Source of the DNA: Stomoxys calcitrans
Lineage: Eukaryota > Arthropoda > Insecta > Diptera > Muscidae
Direction of reading: 5' to 3'
Assembly (NCBI RefSeq): GCF_963082655.1
Contig: NC_081556.1
Span: 73,207,227-73,271,226 of the forward strand
DNA: 64,000 nt
Both the position numbers and the translations under genes were made by a program. Below the pieces are notes generated by a model, which saw nothing but the letters and a program-made list of their open reading frames with translations, searched no databases and was not told where the DNA came from. This document shows, piece by piece, positions 53,570-64,000 of the stretch. Within the stretch, counting starts at the first letter, position 1; every line of letters starts with the position of its first letter.

Positions 53570-54205
53570 GAGAATCAGTAAGGAAGGGCAAAAGTCGGAC
53601 CTCGGCGAGCAAAAATATGTTCAAACAGTAATAACTACGGTTGACAAATGACAACATTATTGCAAATTACCCAAAATCTGACGAACATATATATGGGAGC
53701 TATAACTAGTACTGAACCTATTTTAATTAAAATAACCAGTAATGTCGAGAGTCATTAGAAACTTCTTCCTGCAAAATTTCGAGTAAAAAATGACTATTTT
53801 ATTGCATTATTACTTCAAATCGGACGAACATATATATGAGAGCTATATCCAAATCTGAACTGATTTTTATGAAATTCGGAAGTCATCAGAAAATCGTTCC
53901 TGCCACATTTCGAGAAAATCGGTTAACAAATGACCATCTTATTGCAGTATTACTGCAAATCGGGCGAACAGATATATGAGAGCTATATCCAAATCTGATC
54001 CGATTTTTTTTCCAATTTCAATAGGCTTCGTCTCTAGCCCGAAAGACGATCGGATGAAAATTGCGACCTGTAGTTTGTACTTCTGAGTCGATCGGTATGC
54101 TTATCAATGGGTCTATCTCTCTTCCTTCTGGGTGTTACAAACTAATTCACTAAGTTACAATACCCTGTACCACAGCAGTGGTGTAGGGTATAAAAATGAT
54201 GCGCT
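53570..54205 (+). repeat. Modular repeat, third variant
   Basis: Units with ACGAACATATATATGAGAGC and TATATCCAAATCTGA, tail GAGTCGATCGGTATGCTTAT and ACCACAGCAGTGGTGTAGGG, then TATAAAAA. Same head-units-tail logic as families A and B, but diverged. Confidence 0.7.
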
Positions 54206-54334
54206 GCGAAGTAGAGGTAGTATTATGATGACAAGCTACCATGGGTAACTCATTTTACTGGTGAGAGACAGAGGTTCAACGTTTCAGTTGACAGATTTCT
54301 TCAATATTTTCAATATTCATTTTGGTTATATGCC

Positions 54335-55571
54335 CACCTCCGTAGGAAAGGGGGTATATTCATTTAGTCATTCCGTTTGCAATACATCGAAATATCAATT
54401 TTCGACCCTACAAAGTATATATATTTCGGATCGTCATAAAATTCTAAGACAATTTAACGATGTCCGTGTGTCTGTCCGTCCGTCTGTTGCAATCACTCAA
54501 AAGTATTCAAAAATTGAGATATTGAGCTGAAATTTGGCACAGATACGTCTTTTTGATGCACACTGGTTAAGTTCTTGAAAGGGATAAATAGGACCATATT
54601 TGGATATAGCTGCTATATAGAACGATCTGCCGATAAAGGGTCTAATGCCCATAAATGCTTTACTTATTACCCGATTTCGTTGAAATTTGAAACAATGGGA
54701 TGTTTAAAGCCTACCGACATCTGACCCAAACATGGTCCATATCGGGCTATATTTTTATATAGCTGTCATATATATCGATCTGCCGATAAAGTGTCTGAAG
54801 CCCATAAAAGCTTTATTTATTACCCGATTTCGTTGAAATTTGAAACAGAGTGTTACCTTAAGCCTCCTGTTATCTGACCTAGATATGGATCAAATCGAAC
54901 TATTGTATATTTAGGTATAGCTGCCATATAGACCGAACCCCAGGTAAAGGGACTAAAGCCCATAAAAGCTATGTTCTTTAACCGACTTCGCTGAAATTTT
55001 AAACATTGAGTAGTTTTAAGCCTCCTAACATAAGACCCAAATGTGGTTCAGATCGGACAATATTTAGATATAGCTGCCATATAGACCGATCTCTCGATTA
55101 AGGGCCTGAAGTCAATAAAAGCTTTACTTATTACCCGATTTCGCTGGAATTTAACACAAAGGGTCATCTTAAACCTCTTGATATCTGACCTAAATATGGA
55201 TCAAATCGGACTATATTTAGGTATAGCTGCCATATAGACCGATCTCCTGATAAAGGGTCTAAAGCCCATAAAAGCTTTATTTTTTAACCGATTTCGCTGA
55301 AATTTGAAACATTGAGTAGTTGTAAGCCTCCTAACATAAGACCCAAATGTAGTTCAGATCAGACTATATAGCTGACATATAGACCGATCTGCTGATAAAG
55401 GGTCTGAAGCCAATAAAAGCTCTATTTATTACCCGATTTCGGTAATCAAATTTTAAACAGTTGGTAGTCTTAGTTCTCCCGGCATCCGTCCCAAATATGG
55501 TTCCAATCGGACTATATTTGGATATAGCTACCATACAGACCGATATCCCGATAAAGGATCTGAAGCTAATA
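54335..55571 (-). repeat. Family-B modular repeat, regular 153-bp array
   Basis: TATGCCCACCTCCGTAGG start, CGTGTGTCTGTCCGTCCGTC block. Unit anchors at 54921, 55074, 55227, 55372 and 55528 (153, 153, 145, 156 bp). Cut by a family-A copy at 55572. Confidence 0.88.
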
Positions 55572-57262
55572 AAAGCTTTATTATATCCTCCACCATAGGA
55601 TGGGGGTATACTAATTTCGTCAATCCGTTTGTAACTACTCGAAATATTCGTCTGAGACCCCATAAAGTATATATATTCTTGATCGTCGTGACATTTTATG
55701 TCGATTTAGCCATGTCCGTCCATCTGTCTGTCGAAAGCACGCTCACTTTCGAAGGAGTAAAGCTAGCGTCTTAAAATTTTGCACAAATATTTCTTATTAC
55801 TGTAGGTCGAGTACGATTGCAAATTGGCCATATCGGTCCATGTTTTGATATAGCTGCCATATAAACCGATCTCGGGTCTTGACTTCTTGAGCCTCTAGAG
55901 AGCGCAATTCTTATCCGATTGGAACGAAATTTTGTTATGATATCCAACAACCGTACCAAGTATGGCTTAAATCGGTTCAAAACCTAATATAGCTGCCATA
56001 TAAACTGATCTTGAATCTTGACATCTTGGCCCACTAGAGGGCGCAATTCCTGTCCGATTTGTCTGAAACTTTGCATGAGGTGTTTTGATATAACTTCCAA
56101 CAACTGCGCCAAGTATGGTTCAACTCGGTCCATAACCTGATATAACTGTCATATAAACCGATCTGGGGACTTGGCCTCTTGAGCTCCTAGAATGCGCAAT
56201 TCCTATCCGATTTGGCTGAAATTTAGCATGACGTATTTTATTATGAGTTTCAACAACTGTGCCAATTAAGGTTGAAATCGGTCCATAACCTGATATAGCT
56301 GCCATAAAAATCGATCTGGGATCTTGATTTCTTGAGCCTCTAGGGGTCGCAATTATTATCCGATTTGCCTGAAGTATTTTACAACGGATCCTCACATGAC
56401 CATCAATATATTTGTTTATTATGGCCTAAATCGATCTATAGCCTGATACAGCTCCCATATAAATCGATCTATCTTGAAATTTTGGAAGAATACCTCTTAT
56501 AAATGTAGATCGGTTGGGATTATAGATGGGCTATATCGATCCACGTTTTGATATAGCTGCCATATAAACCGATCTGGGATCTTGACTTCTGGAGCCGCTA
56601 GAGGGCACAATTCTTATCCCATTTGGCTGGCACGAGGGGTTTTATTATGACTTCCAAAAACTGTTCTGAGTATGGTTGAAATCGGTCCATAACCTGATAT
56701 AGCTGTCTTATAAACCTATCTGGGGCCTTGACTTCTTGAGCGTCTAGAGTGCGCAATTTCGATTTGGCTGAATGTTTGCACAACGTGTTTTGTTATGGGT
56801 TCCAACAACTATGTTAAGAATGGTTCAAATCGGTCCATAACTAGATATAGCTGCCATATAAACCGATCTGGGGTCTTGACTTCTTGAGCCTCTAAAGGGC
56901 GCAAGTATTATCCGATTTGGCTGAAATTTTGCACAACGGCTTCTCTCATGACCTTAAACATATGTGTCGAATACAGCTCACCTATAAACCGATCTCCCTA
57001 TTCTACTTCTTCAGCCCCTAAAGTGCGCAATTCTTACTAGATTTGGATGAAATTTTACACAATGACTTCCACTATGGTCTCTAATATTCAATTCAATTAT
57101 GGTCCCAAATGAACCAGAACTTGATATTGTTCCAACAATATAGCAATTCTTATCCTTTGTTTGTCTAAAAAGAGATACCGTGGCAAGAGCTCGACAAATG
57201 CGATCTATGGTGGAGGGTATATAGGATTCTGCCCGGTCGAACTTAGCACGCTTTTACTTGTT
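55572..57262 (-). repeat. Family-A modular repeat, longest copy
   Basis: ATCCTCCACCATAGGATGGG start, GTCCATCTGTCTGTCG block, about nine to ten units, and end TATATAGGATTCTGCCCGGT, CGAAC and CTTTTACTTGTTTT. The palindrome is mutated in this copy. A tail-like CTTTGTTTGTC/GAGATACC module is also present (57156-57181). Confidence 0.88.
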
Positions 57263-58120
57263 TTTGTCCTCCCATTGTCCTTTTTAGTTTATACCATCCA
57301 AATAATTTGGAAAATGCAGTCCATAATGGAGGGTGTATAAGATTGGCTTTAAAAAGGTATGTGTTGTTTCTAATGTTTTAACCATATATTTTAATTTGGA
57401 GCAGACGGACAAGCTGCGATCTAAAACCTCTATGAAATGCGAGACAAAAAAGTTTTAATGAAAAAAAAAATCGCTTTTATGCCTTGAGGTTCACGCCTTT
57501 AAGTTTGGTTTGCGAAATGCTGCTATACCAACTTCAAAACAATTACATTGCCGATTTGATCTTTAATTAATTATGTTACCCAATGCCTATAGCATTTAAT
57601 GATTAAGATAGTGGTGATTAATCAATTTCCTTTAAGAACAATTTAGTTTTAACTATTGCAGATAATGACGCACACGCGAATGTTCATTTTCCAAGAAACA
57701 ATGAAACGGCTGATCAATATTTGACACCGTTCTATCTGCAGTGAGACATTAATCAATAATAAGTGATTACCATACAACGAATTACAATTGAATTGAGTTG
57801 TCATGAGTCATTTAATCCACATTCGAACAATCCATGTTCAAACACAAAATAAAAGCTCTATTAACGTTCTAATTGGTATGACACAAAGTGTGCCATAATC
57901 GCTTAGATTAATACAAATGACGATGTGAACACAAATAAAAAACGAACCAAAATTAGTTAAGCCCGAATTTTAAGGACCGTCTACTTTTGTCAACTAGCCT
58001 AGATGATTTCTTCCCTTAGACAAAAATCAATTGAAAACCTGAGTAAAATGTTTCATATTTGTTTAAAAATTGTAGCCTGTACATGCTAAATAAATAATTC
58101 AAAGCGAGAGTTATACCTGT
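57263..58120. other. Intergenic sequence, nothing recognised
   Basis: Repeat-poor and non-coding in all frames examined, apart from a TGGAGGGTGTATAAGATT remnant at 57326-57343. Confidence 0.45.
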
Positions 58121-58164
58121 TGTGGATGGATTTGGACCATTCGTATCATGGGTAGTAAAGACCA

Positions 58165-58345
58165 TAGTAGAACTCAAATTGGAGTCCACCGTGGCACAGA
58201 GGTTAGCATGTCCACCTATTACGCCGTACGTCACAGTTAAAATCCCAGCGCGAACATCAGGAATAAATATTCGGCAGTGGTTATCCTCTTGCAAATGCTG
58301 GCAACATTTGTAAGGGTATCCACCTATCTTTAAACTTTTCAAACA
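58165..58345 (+). mobile_element. tRNA-derived SINE, old 5'-half copy (copy 4)
   Basis: CCACCGTGGCACAGAGGTTA head, GTTAAAATCCCAGCGCGA (decayed B box), GGCAGTGGTTATCCTCTTGC and ATGCTGGCAACATTTGTAAG. Truncated after the first body part. Confidence 0.7.
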
Positions 58346-59050
58346 AGTGGATTCGCTAAGCGGTAAGCCAAAACTTGAATAGGACTGCACCCATTGATAT
58401 GCAAATTTACATCCAAATTGAGTAAGAATTATGGGCTCCAGAATTCGAAGAAGAATATCGGTCGATATGACAGTCAAGTCATGTTGTGAATGAATCGATT
58501 TCGGCCATACATGGCATGGATGGGGGAAATCGTAACAGTGTGTTTAAACATTGAACTAAATAAACAGAAGTAAAATCGGAAGAACTACTTTTATCGCTAT
58601 CTCTAAATACTGATCTATTGGGAGAATTTGCAAATTTTGTATAGTTTAAGGGGTTTTCACCTTTTGTGGCCTAAAATATAATAATTTTCTCTCATGCAAA
58701 TGACGTTATTTTGAGAAAACTTCTCCTTTGCAGCTTTAAGTCTCTGCAACCATTAGCTAAATACTGGGTTTTTGAACATAATACGAGTATTTTTGTTTTT
58801 GACATAATTTGTTTTCAGTTGGCTGCGCGCTTGCAACCTCTCGGAAAATCACCATGGCACAGGGCTGCCAGATTACCTAAGTGGAAGATCAGCACTTTTG
58901 AAGAAAAAAAATCAGCAAATTTTGGCACTTTTGTTTTAAAAACATAGCAAAAAATTAGAAAATTTTTTAATCAATAAAATTAAAAAGAATTATGTTCGGC
59001 TGAACTTTACGTACTCCATACCATTAAAATATTTCTATCCCAGCTAATAA
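58346..59050. other. Intergenic, nothing recognised
   Basis: A 78-codon frame (58711-58947) has no motif. A family A/B head remnant (TATGTTCGGCTGAAC) is at 58992-59006. Confidence 0.35.
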
Positions 59051-59059
59051 TGGGTTCGT

Positions 59060-59520
59060 TTTTTAGCTATTATCTTTTTGGCAACACTGGTTTAAATAGC
59101 TCATGCATGTTTCTTGTTTTGTTTCACAGTCAACATCTTCAGTTTGGTCTATAATTTACCACGAATCGTCTTATAAACTAACAACGTTTACAAATTATTG
59201 AATTTTATAAACAAAATGCGCGCTCTGTTAAGAAAGTTCATCGCGATAATTTTTGCTCTTTTTTGGTTCAATGTGTACGTAAATATACAGAATTGCCGAT
59301 TTTGGAAGGAAGATCAGCCAGAAGCATTGCCAGATCTACCAATGCATCCAGAAAAAGTGACAGTTTGGTGCGGTTTAAGGGCTGGTGGCATCATTGGACC
59401 GTACATCTTCAAATATGATGCGAATCGTAACATAATTGTACTGTGAGATGATATTCAACTTTCTTTTGCCCAAAATGGTGGATACTATCGCAAAAGTTAA
59501 ATTTTTTGCAAAACTAAACA
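59060..59520 (+). mobile_element. Decayed mariner transposase, internally deleted
   Basis: Frame 59198-59446: VYVNIQNCRFWKEDQPEALP, LPMHPEKVTVWCGLRAGGII and GPYIF. The upstream N-terminal residues are frameshifted (ATTATTGAATTTTATAAACA codes the IIEFYKQ-type start). Same lineage as the copy at 17560-18260, opposite strand. Confidence 0.75.
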
Positions 59521-59523
59521 AAA

Positions 59524-60415
59524 ACAAGTAAAAAGGCCTTAAGTTCGTCCGGGACGGGCGGGGTATATCTATCCAAATCTGGACCATGTTGCAGAAAAAT
59601 GTCGAAGAGCCTAACACAACTCAAAGTCCCAAGTTTCGGCGAAATCGTACAATAAATACGCCTTTTATGGGCTCAAAACCTTAAATCAAGAGATCGGTCC
59701 ATATGGCAGCTATATCTAAATCTGGACCGACCACGGCCAAATTGAAGAAGGTTATCGAACAGGCTAACTTAACTCACTGTCGTAAATTTAGGCAAAATCG
59801 GACAATAAATGCGCCTTTTATGGGCCCAAGACCATATATCGAGAGATCGGTCTATATGGCAGCTATATTCAAATCTGTAGCGATCTGGGCCAAAATGCAA
59901 AAAGATGTCGAGGGTTCTAACACAATGTGGCTAAAAAATGTGGCTTCTATCGGCCTAAGATCGTAAATCGACGGATCAGTCTATATGACAGCTATGTCCA
60001 AATCTAAACTGATCTATGCCAAATTGAAGAAGGATATCGAAGGTCCTATCACAACTCACTATCCCAAATTTTGGCGAGATCGAATAATAAATATGGCTTT
60101 TATGGGCCTTAGACCCTAAATAGGCGGATCGGTCTATATGGGGGCTATATCAAGATATAGTCCAATATAGCTCATCTTCGAACTTAACTTGCTTATGGAG
60201 AAAAAAAGAATCTGTGCAAAATTTCAGCTCAATATCTCAATAGCTCTACTGTAGCGTGATTTCAACAGACAGACGGTCGGACATGGCTAGATCTTCTTAG
60301 ATTTTTACGCTGATCAAGAATATATATACTTTTTAGGGTCGGAAATGGATATTTTCATGTGTTGCAAACGAAACGACAAAATGAATATACCCCCATCCTT
60401 CGGTGGTGGGTATAA
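59524..60415 (+). repeat. Family-B modular repeat, near full length
   Basis: AACAAGTAAAAAGGCCTTAA head, about five units (CAGCTATATCTAAATCTGGA, CAATAAATGCGCCTTTTATG), ACAGACAGACGGTCGGACAT block, and tail CCCCCATCCTTCGGTGGTGG then GTATAA. Confidence 0.85.
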
Positions 60416-60609
60416 TGAGCATCCTTTAAGATACATTGCTCCTATAGAGAGCGCAATTTTCATCCGATAACATTTTGTACAATGATTTCTCTCATGACTT
60501 CCAACAGACTTTATTATTCTTGGTTTTATTTGGTCTGTGCGTTGATAATGCTTCTATTATATAATTCGATCTCCTGATTATTAGTTCTTATTTTCGTTTG
60601 AAATATAGG

Positions 60610-60705
60610 AGATGGGAAAATAACGATAGTATCGATACTATCGGTATTTATAATTAAAACTATCGAATATTGCGATTATCGATAGTTTGCCAGCTCTATG
60701 CCACA
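60610..60705. repeat. TATCGATA-rich short repeat, third copy
   Basis: ACGATAGTATCGATACTATC (itself palindromic) and TTATCGATAGTTTGCCAGCT. TATCGATA at 60630-60637 and 60677-60684. Confidence 0.55.
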
Positions 60706-60711
60706 TGCCAC

Positions 60712-60860
60712 AAAGCACGCGTAACAATGGACTTATTGAGAGGCGAGTTCGGGGAACATTTTATTTCACGTTCGGAACCGGTCAATTGGCTGCCTAGATC
60801 GTGCGATTTAACGATTTAGACTTATTTTTGTGGGGCTATGTTAAAGCTCATGTCTTAGAG
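60712..60860 (+). mobile_element. Mariner transposase C-terminal fragment
   Basis: The + frame reads GEFGEHFISRSEPVNWLPRS, then CDL, and after a shift a TYFCGAM-type piece, equivalent to the family's SCDLTPLDYFLWGYVKAHV. Isolated fragment. Confidence 0.65.
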
Positions 60861-60900
60861 ATTGAAGAACGTTTTTACAAATAGGATACAAATCATGCCA

Positions 60901-60931
60901 ACAATACGCCTTATAATGTAAGGCGTATTGT
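60901..60931. repeat. Perfect 13-bp hairpin, 5-nt loop
   Basis: ACAATACGCCTTA, loop TAATG, TAAGGCGTATTGT. Just downstream of the mariner fragment. No adjacent T-run or known role. Confidence 0.85.
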
Positions 60932-61024
60932 AAAGCGTTCTTCTTTGCTCAAGAAATCTCATAGGAAAATCGGAATTTATGGCAACTATACATACATCTG
61001 GTGGATGGCAACTATGCTTACATC

Positions 61025-61345
61025 TGAACTATGGAGCAGAGGTTAGCATGTCCGCCTTTGACTCTGAACACCTTGGTTCGTATCCTGACGGAGACATCAG
61101 GAAAACAATTTTCAGCGGTGCTTATCCCCTCCTTATGCTGGCGACATTTGTGAGGTACTTTGCCAAGTAAAATCTTCTCCCCAAAGGGGTGTCGCTCTAC
61201 GGCACGCCATTCGAACTCGGCTATAAAAAGAAGGCTTCTTATCATTGAGCTTCAACTTGAATCGGACACCACTCAGTGATATGAGAGAAGTTGCATCTGT
61301 TCCTTAATGGGTTGTTTAGGGCAAATTTGCAATTTGCATTAGCAC
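61025..61345 (+). mobile_element. tRNA-derived SINE (copy 5)
   Basis: AGCAGAGGTTAGCATGTCCG head, CCTTGGTTCGTATCC (B box with one change), CAGCGGTGCTTATCCCCTCC, GGCTATAAAAAGAAGGCTTC and the end GGGCAAATTTGCAATTTGC. Confidence 0.82.
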
Positions 61346-61930
61346 GCATACATCTGGTTCAATTTTGCATGTATTTGGCATGGTTGTGAAGAGTCTGATA
61401 CAACCTTCTGTGCCAAATTTTAAATCGAGTAAATTCTACGAGTAATACAACCCTTCTTCAAATCTAACCTATCTATTGTAAAAAAAAAATTTACTCCAAT
61501 TTTCAGCTCAATATCTTCAATTTTAAAGGCTGAGGCCTGATTTCGATAAACGGACGGGCTTGGATAAAAAGTCTTAGAATTTTTCGACGATCAATAACAC
61601 ATACTTTACATGTCGGAAATGTATATTTTTATAATTTAAGAATGGAGTGATTAAAATCGGAAGTTTTCATCCTTGGATAGGAAAAAAAAAAAACCTTTTT
61701 AAAAATATGAAAAATCGGCATTTTTGTAGTAAAAATTGGGAAATCTGCGCTTTGCTATTTTTGAAAATTTTTGTAAAATCGACAAATCTGGTAGCCCTGC
61801 CATGACATAGATCAGTGATCTGCTCGCTCGTATGGCATGACGATGTATAATGTTGTGTTTGTTGTACGTGAATGAACGATCACAACAGAGGGTTGTGATT
61901 GTGTACTACAATGCTTTCGGAGTTGAAAGA
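61346..61930. repeat. Diverged family-B tail, otherwise unassigned
   Basis: TTTTCAGCTCAATATCTTCA, CGATAAACGGACGGGC, GATCAATAACACATACTTTA and CGGAAATGTATATTTTT are a decayed family-B tail. The rest is unrecognised. Confidence 0.5.
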
Positions 61931-61932
61931 AC

Positions 61933-62256
61933 ATGGCATTTTGTCTTGTAAACTGCGGCGGTGACGATTACTCAAAGCGTGTGAATGTAATTCATAAAAT
62001 TTGTGGTACAAACAGAATGGGTGAAACAAATGCCATGCCAACGAAAGACAAAATAAACAATCGAATCAACATTGCTGTGGATCGATGGACAGACATGCCG
62101 CATTTGATGCGATTTGGGTTTGTTACGCATAGTCCAGATGGAAAATATAGTTTTTGCTATTGCTACGATTATTGTGGTTTTTCTACTCGCTTCTTTCTAT
62201 GTTTGCTTTCAATGTTTCGGTGTTTGACGAAGAAGATTTTCGAGACGCTTAGTTGA
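61933..62256 (+). CDS. Unrecognised 107-codon ORF
   Basis: Not recognised. MAFCLVNCGGDDYSKRVNVI starts a frame with mixed, protein-like composition for about 80 residues (VDRWTDMPHLMRFGFVTHSP), then a Cys/Phe-rich end. No splice sites, neighbours or known motif support it. It could be a worn transposon piece or chance. Confidence 0.2.
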   Translation: MAFCLVNCGGDDYSKRVNVIHKICGTNRMGETNAMPTKDKINNRINIAVDRWTDMPHLMRFGFVTHSPDGKYSFCYCYDYCGFSTRFFLCLLSMFRCLTKKIFETLS

Positions 62257-62269
62257 GGAAAAATTTTTA

Positions 62270-63035
62270 AGAGATGGGTTTCTAACGGGTTAATATCCAA
62301 CGCTTGGGTATTTATTGGGCAAATACCCAATTAATACCTTTTTTGATAATTTATAATTTTGCTGAAATCTTGGGTATAATCAAAGTTTTCAAAAAATTTT
62401 TGATGATTTCGTATTCTTTGTATATGGACCTGATCTTCTGATGTCATAAAATCAGATTTTAGATATATATAGTCGCTATATAGACCAATCTCCAGACTTA
62501 AAGTCTTGAGGCAATAAATTGGTAATTTTTCATCCGATTTCGATGACATTTGGCACAGTGAGTTCTGGTAGACCTCAATCATTTCCGTGAAGTGCGGATC
62601 AGATCGGACTATATTTGGATATAGCTGCCCTTAGACCGACCACCCGATCTCCCGATAAAGGGTATTGAGGCCATAAAAGATCCATTTATTACCCGAATTC
62701 GATGAAATTTGGCACAGGTTGTTCTGGTAGACTCCTACCCATTCTTGTCAAATGTGGTTCTGATCGGACTATATTTGGATATAGCCGCCATATATACCGA
62801 TCTCCCGATATTGTGTAATGAGCCTATAAAAGGAGCATTTTTCATCCTATTTCAATGAAATTTGGCGCAGCGTGTTCCGGTGCCCCTCTAATCCTTTCTT
62901 TTGAATATCGTCCAGATCCGACCATTTTTGGATATAGCTGCCATATAGACCGATCTCCCGATATAGAGTATTGAGCCCATAAAAGGAGCATTTTTCATCA
63001 GATTTTGATGAAGTTTGAAACAGTGAGTTTTGATC
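62270..63035 (-). repeat. Family-B variant repeat with TATTTATTGGG head
   Basis: Head GATGGGTTTCTAACGGGTTA and CAAATACCCAATTAATACC, then four units (TTGGATATAGCTGCCAT, CTCCCGATATAGAGTATTGA). Same layout as 43666-44275. Confidence 0.75.
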
Positions 63036-63240
63036 AGAAAAAAAATTTCAGCATTGGTTTTCCCCTCCTAATGCTGGCAACATTTGTGAGGTACTATGCC
63101 ATGTAAAACTTCTCTCCAAAGAGGTGTCGCACTGCGGCACGCCGTTCGGACTCGGCTATAAAAAGGAGGCCCCTTATCATATAGCTTAAAAAATTTGAAT
63201 CGGACTGCACTCATTAATATGTGAGAAGTTTGTTATACTG
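63036..63240 (+). mobile_element. tRNA-derived SINE, body (copy 6)
   Basis: AAAATTTCAGCATTGGTTTT, TCCTAATGCTGGCAACATTT, GCACTGCGGCACGCCGTTCG and CTATAAAAAGGAGGCC. Head missing. Confidence 0.8.
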
Positions 63241-63452
63241 AAGACATTTGTGAGGTACTGTACCATTTGGTATGGCAGCCATGTAAAACTATAGGTGTTG
63301 CACTGCGGCACGCCGTTCGGACTCGGACTCATTAAGCTCAATGAATCGGATAGCACTTGAATCGAACAGGACTCACTGATATGAGAGAAGTTTGCCCATG
63401 TTCCTTAATGGAGTATTCATAGGCAAATATGAATTTGCAATAGCAAAAAAAA
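63241..63452 (+). mobile_element. tRNA-derived SINE, partial (copy 7)
   Basis: Adjacent to copy 6. ACATTTGTGAGGTACTGTAC, GCACTGCGGCACGCCGTTCG and TTCATAGGCAAATATGAATT. Internally deleted. Confidence 0.7.
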
Positions 63453-63670
63453 AACAAAGTTTTGTAAATCAGCAGATCTTCTCTGTCGACAATGGGAAAG
63501 CAGATATGACTGCTGTGTTAGCAAACATATGACTTATTTTAGCTAACTTTTCTCTCTGCTGTTTTAGCTATAATAGCTGCTGAAATAGTAAACGCATATT
63601 TGTTATGAACTAACAAACTACAGTTGCAACGAAACAGACAAATTGTATCTTTTTAAATAGCATACAAGAA
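63453..63670. other. Spacer, nothing recognised
   Basis: GTTAGCAAACATATGAC-type words only. No feature. Confidence 0.35.
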
Positions 63671-63671
63671 G

Positions 63672-63962
63672 GCCGCCTTGGTGCAGGTGTTACCATGTGC
63701 GCCTATGACGCTGAACTCTTCAGTTGGAACCCTGGCGAGAAAAAACAAAAAAAATGCAGCGGTGTTTATTCTTTCCTAATTTTGGGAACATTTGTGAGCT
63801 GCGATGTAATGTAAATGGCATAGCAAAGAGGTGTCGCCCTATGGCAACCCTCGGCTATAAAAAGGAAGTCCCTTATCGTTGAGCTTTAACTCACCGATAT
63901 GTGAGTAGTTTGTCCCTATCACTTAATGGAATGTTCGTGGGCAAATTTGCATTAGCACAAAA
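63672..63962 (+). mobile_element. tRNA-derived SINE with head (copy 8)
   Basis: GCCTTGGTGCAGGTGTTACC head, CAGTTGGAACCCTGGCGAG (decayed B box), AATGCAGCGGTGTTTATTCT, CGGCTATAAAAAGGAAGTCC and GGGCAAATTTGCATTAGCAC end. Confidence 0.8.
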
Positions 63963-64000
63963 ACATATAAAGTTTGTTTATAAAGGGTTTTGACAACTTT

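Noticed and set aside
53400..64000. Third tetraspanin gene downstream
   Set aside because: No CCG-motif exon, GCCG TM2 end or Cys-rich N-terminus was found on either strand. Any next paralogue lies beyond the window.

Overview
The window is nuclear DNA from a calyptrate (muscoid) fly. Dipteran-type tetraspanin genes sit in a sea of interspersed repeats typical of house-fly and stable-fly relatives: short modular repeats with GTCCGTCCGTCTGTC blocks, mariner MITEs, RNase-H LINEs and a jockey-clade LINE. Stomoxys or Musca relatives are the best guess; the species cannot be fixed from the sequence alone. There is no sign of prokaryotic gene organisation.

Host genes. Two tetraspanin genes lie head to tail on the + strand, like the tandem Tsp42E-type clusters of flies. 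Gene 1 enters from the left and only its last three coding exons are present (191-352, 12873-13073, 13136-13222). Gene 2 is complete (21001-21060, 44392-44550, 44613-44771, 52719-52919, 52988-53059; 216 aa). All introns are phase 0. The TM3/EC2 junction intron is at the same place in both genes and is large in both (12.5 kb and 7.9 kb); intron 1 of gene 2 is 23.3 kb. The short introns are 62-68 bp. A weak minus-strand two-exon candidate (37768-38337) lies in intron 1 of gene 2.

Layout. 0.35-12.9 kb: gene 1 intron, with RNase-H LINE remnants, a tRNA-derived SINE, three long-armed mariner MITEs and a duplicated 1.5-kb composite unit. 13.2-21 kb: intergenic, with modular repeats, a LINE remnant on the minus strand, a decayed mariner, a ~125-bp-period repeat block, then the gene 2 5' region. 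21-44.4 kb: gene 2 intron 1, with modular repeats, LINE and mariner remnants, and an apparently intact jockey-type LINE (32504-37158, minus strand) inserted inside a modular repeat. 44.8-52.7 kb: intron 3, filled with SINE, LINE and modular repeats. 53-64 kb: downstream repeats, mostly modular 153-bp-period arrays, SINE copies and mariner scraps, with no further recognisable tetraspanin exon.

The only apparently functional proteins are the two tetraspanins (small four-pass membrane organisers) and the jockey LINE ORF1/ORF2 pair. Everything else that encodes protein similarity is broken transposon sequence. Repeat family labels used here (A, B, C, LINE-H1, LINE-H2) are working names from comparisons within this window, not database names.
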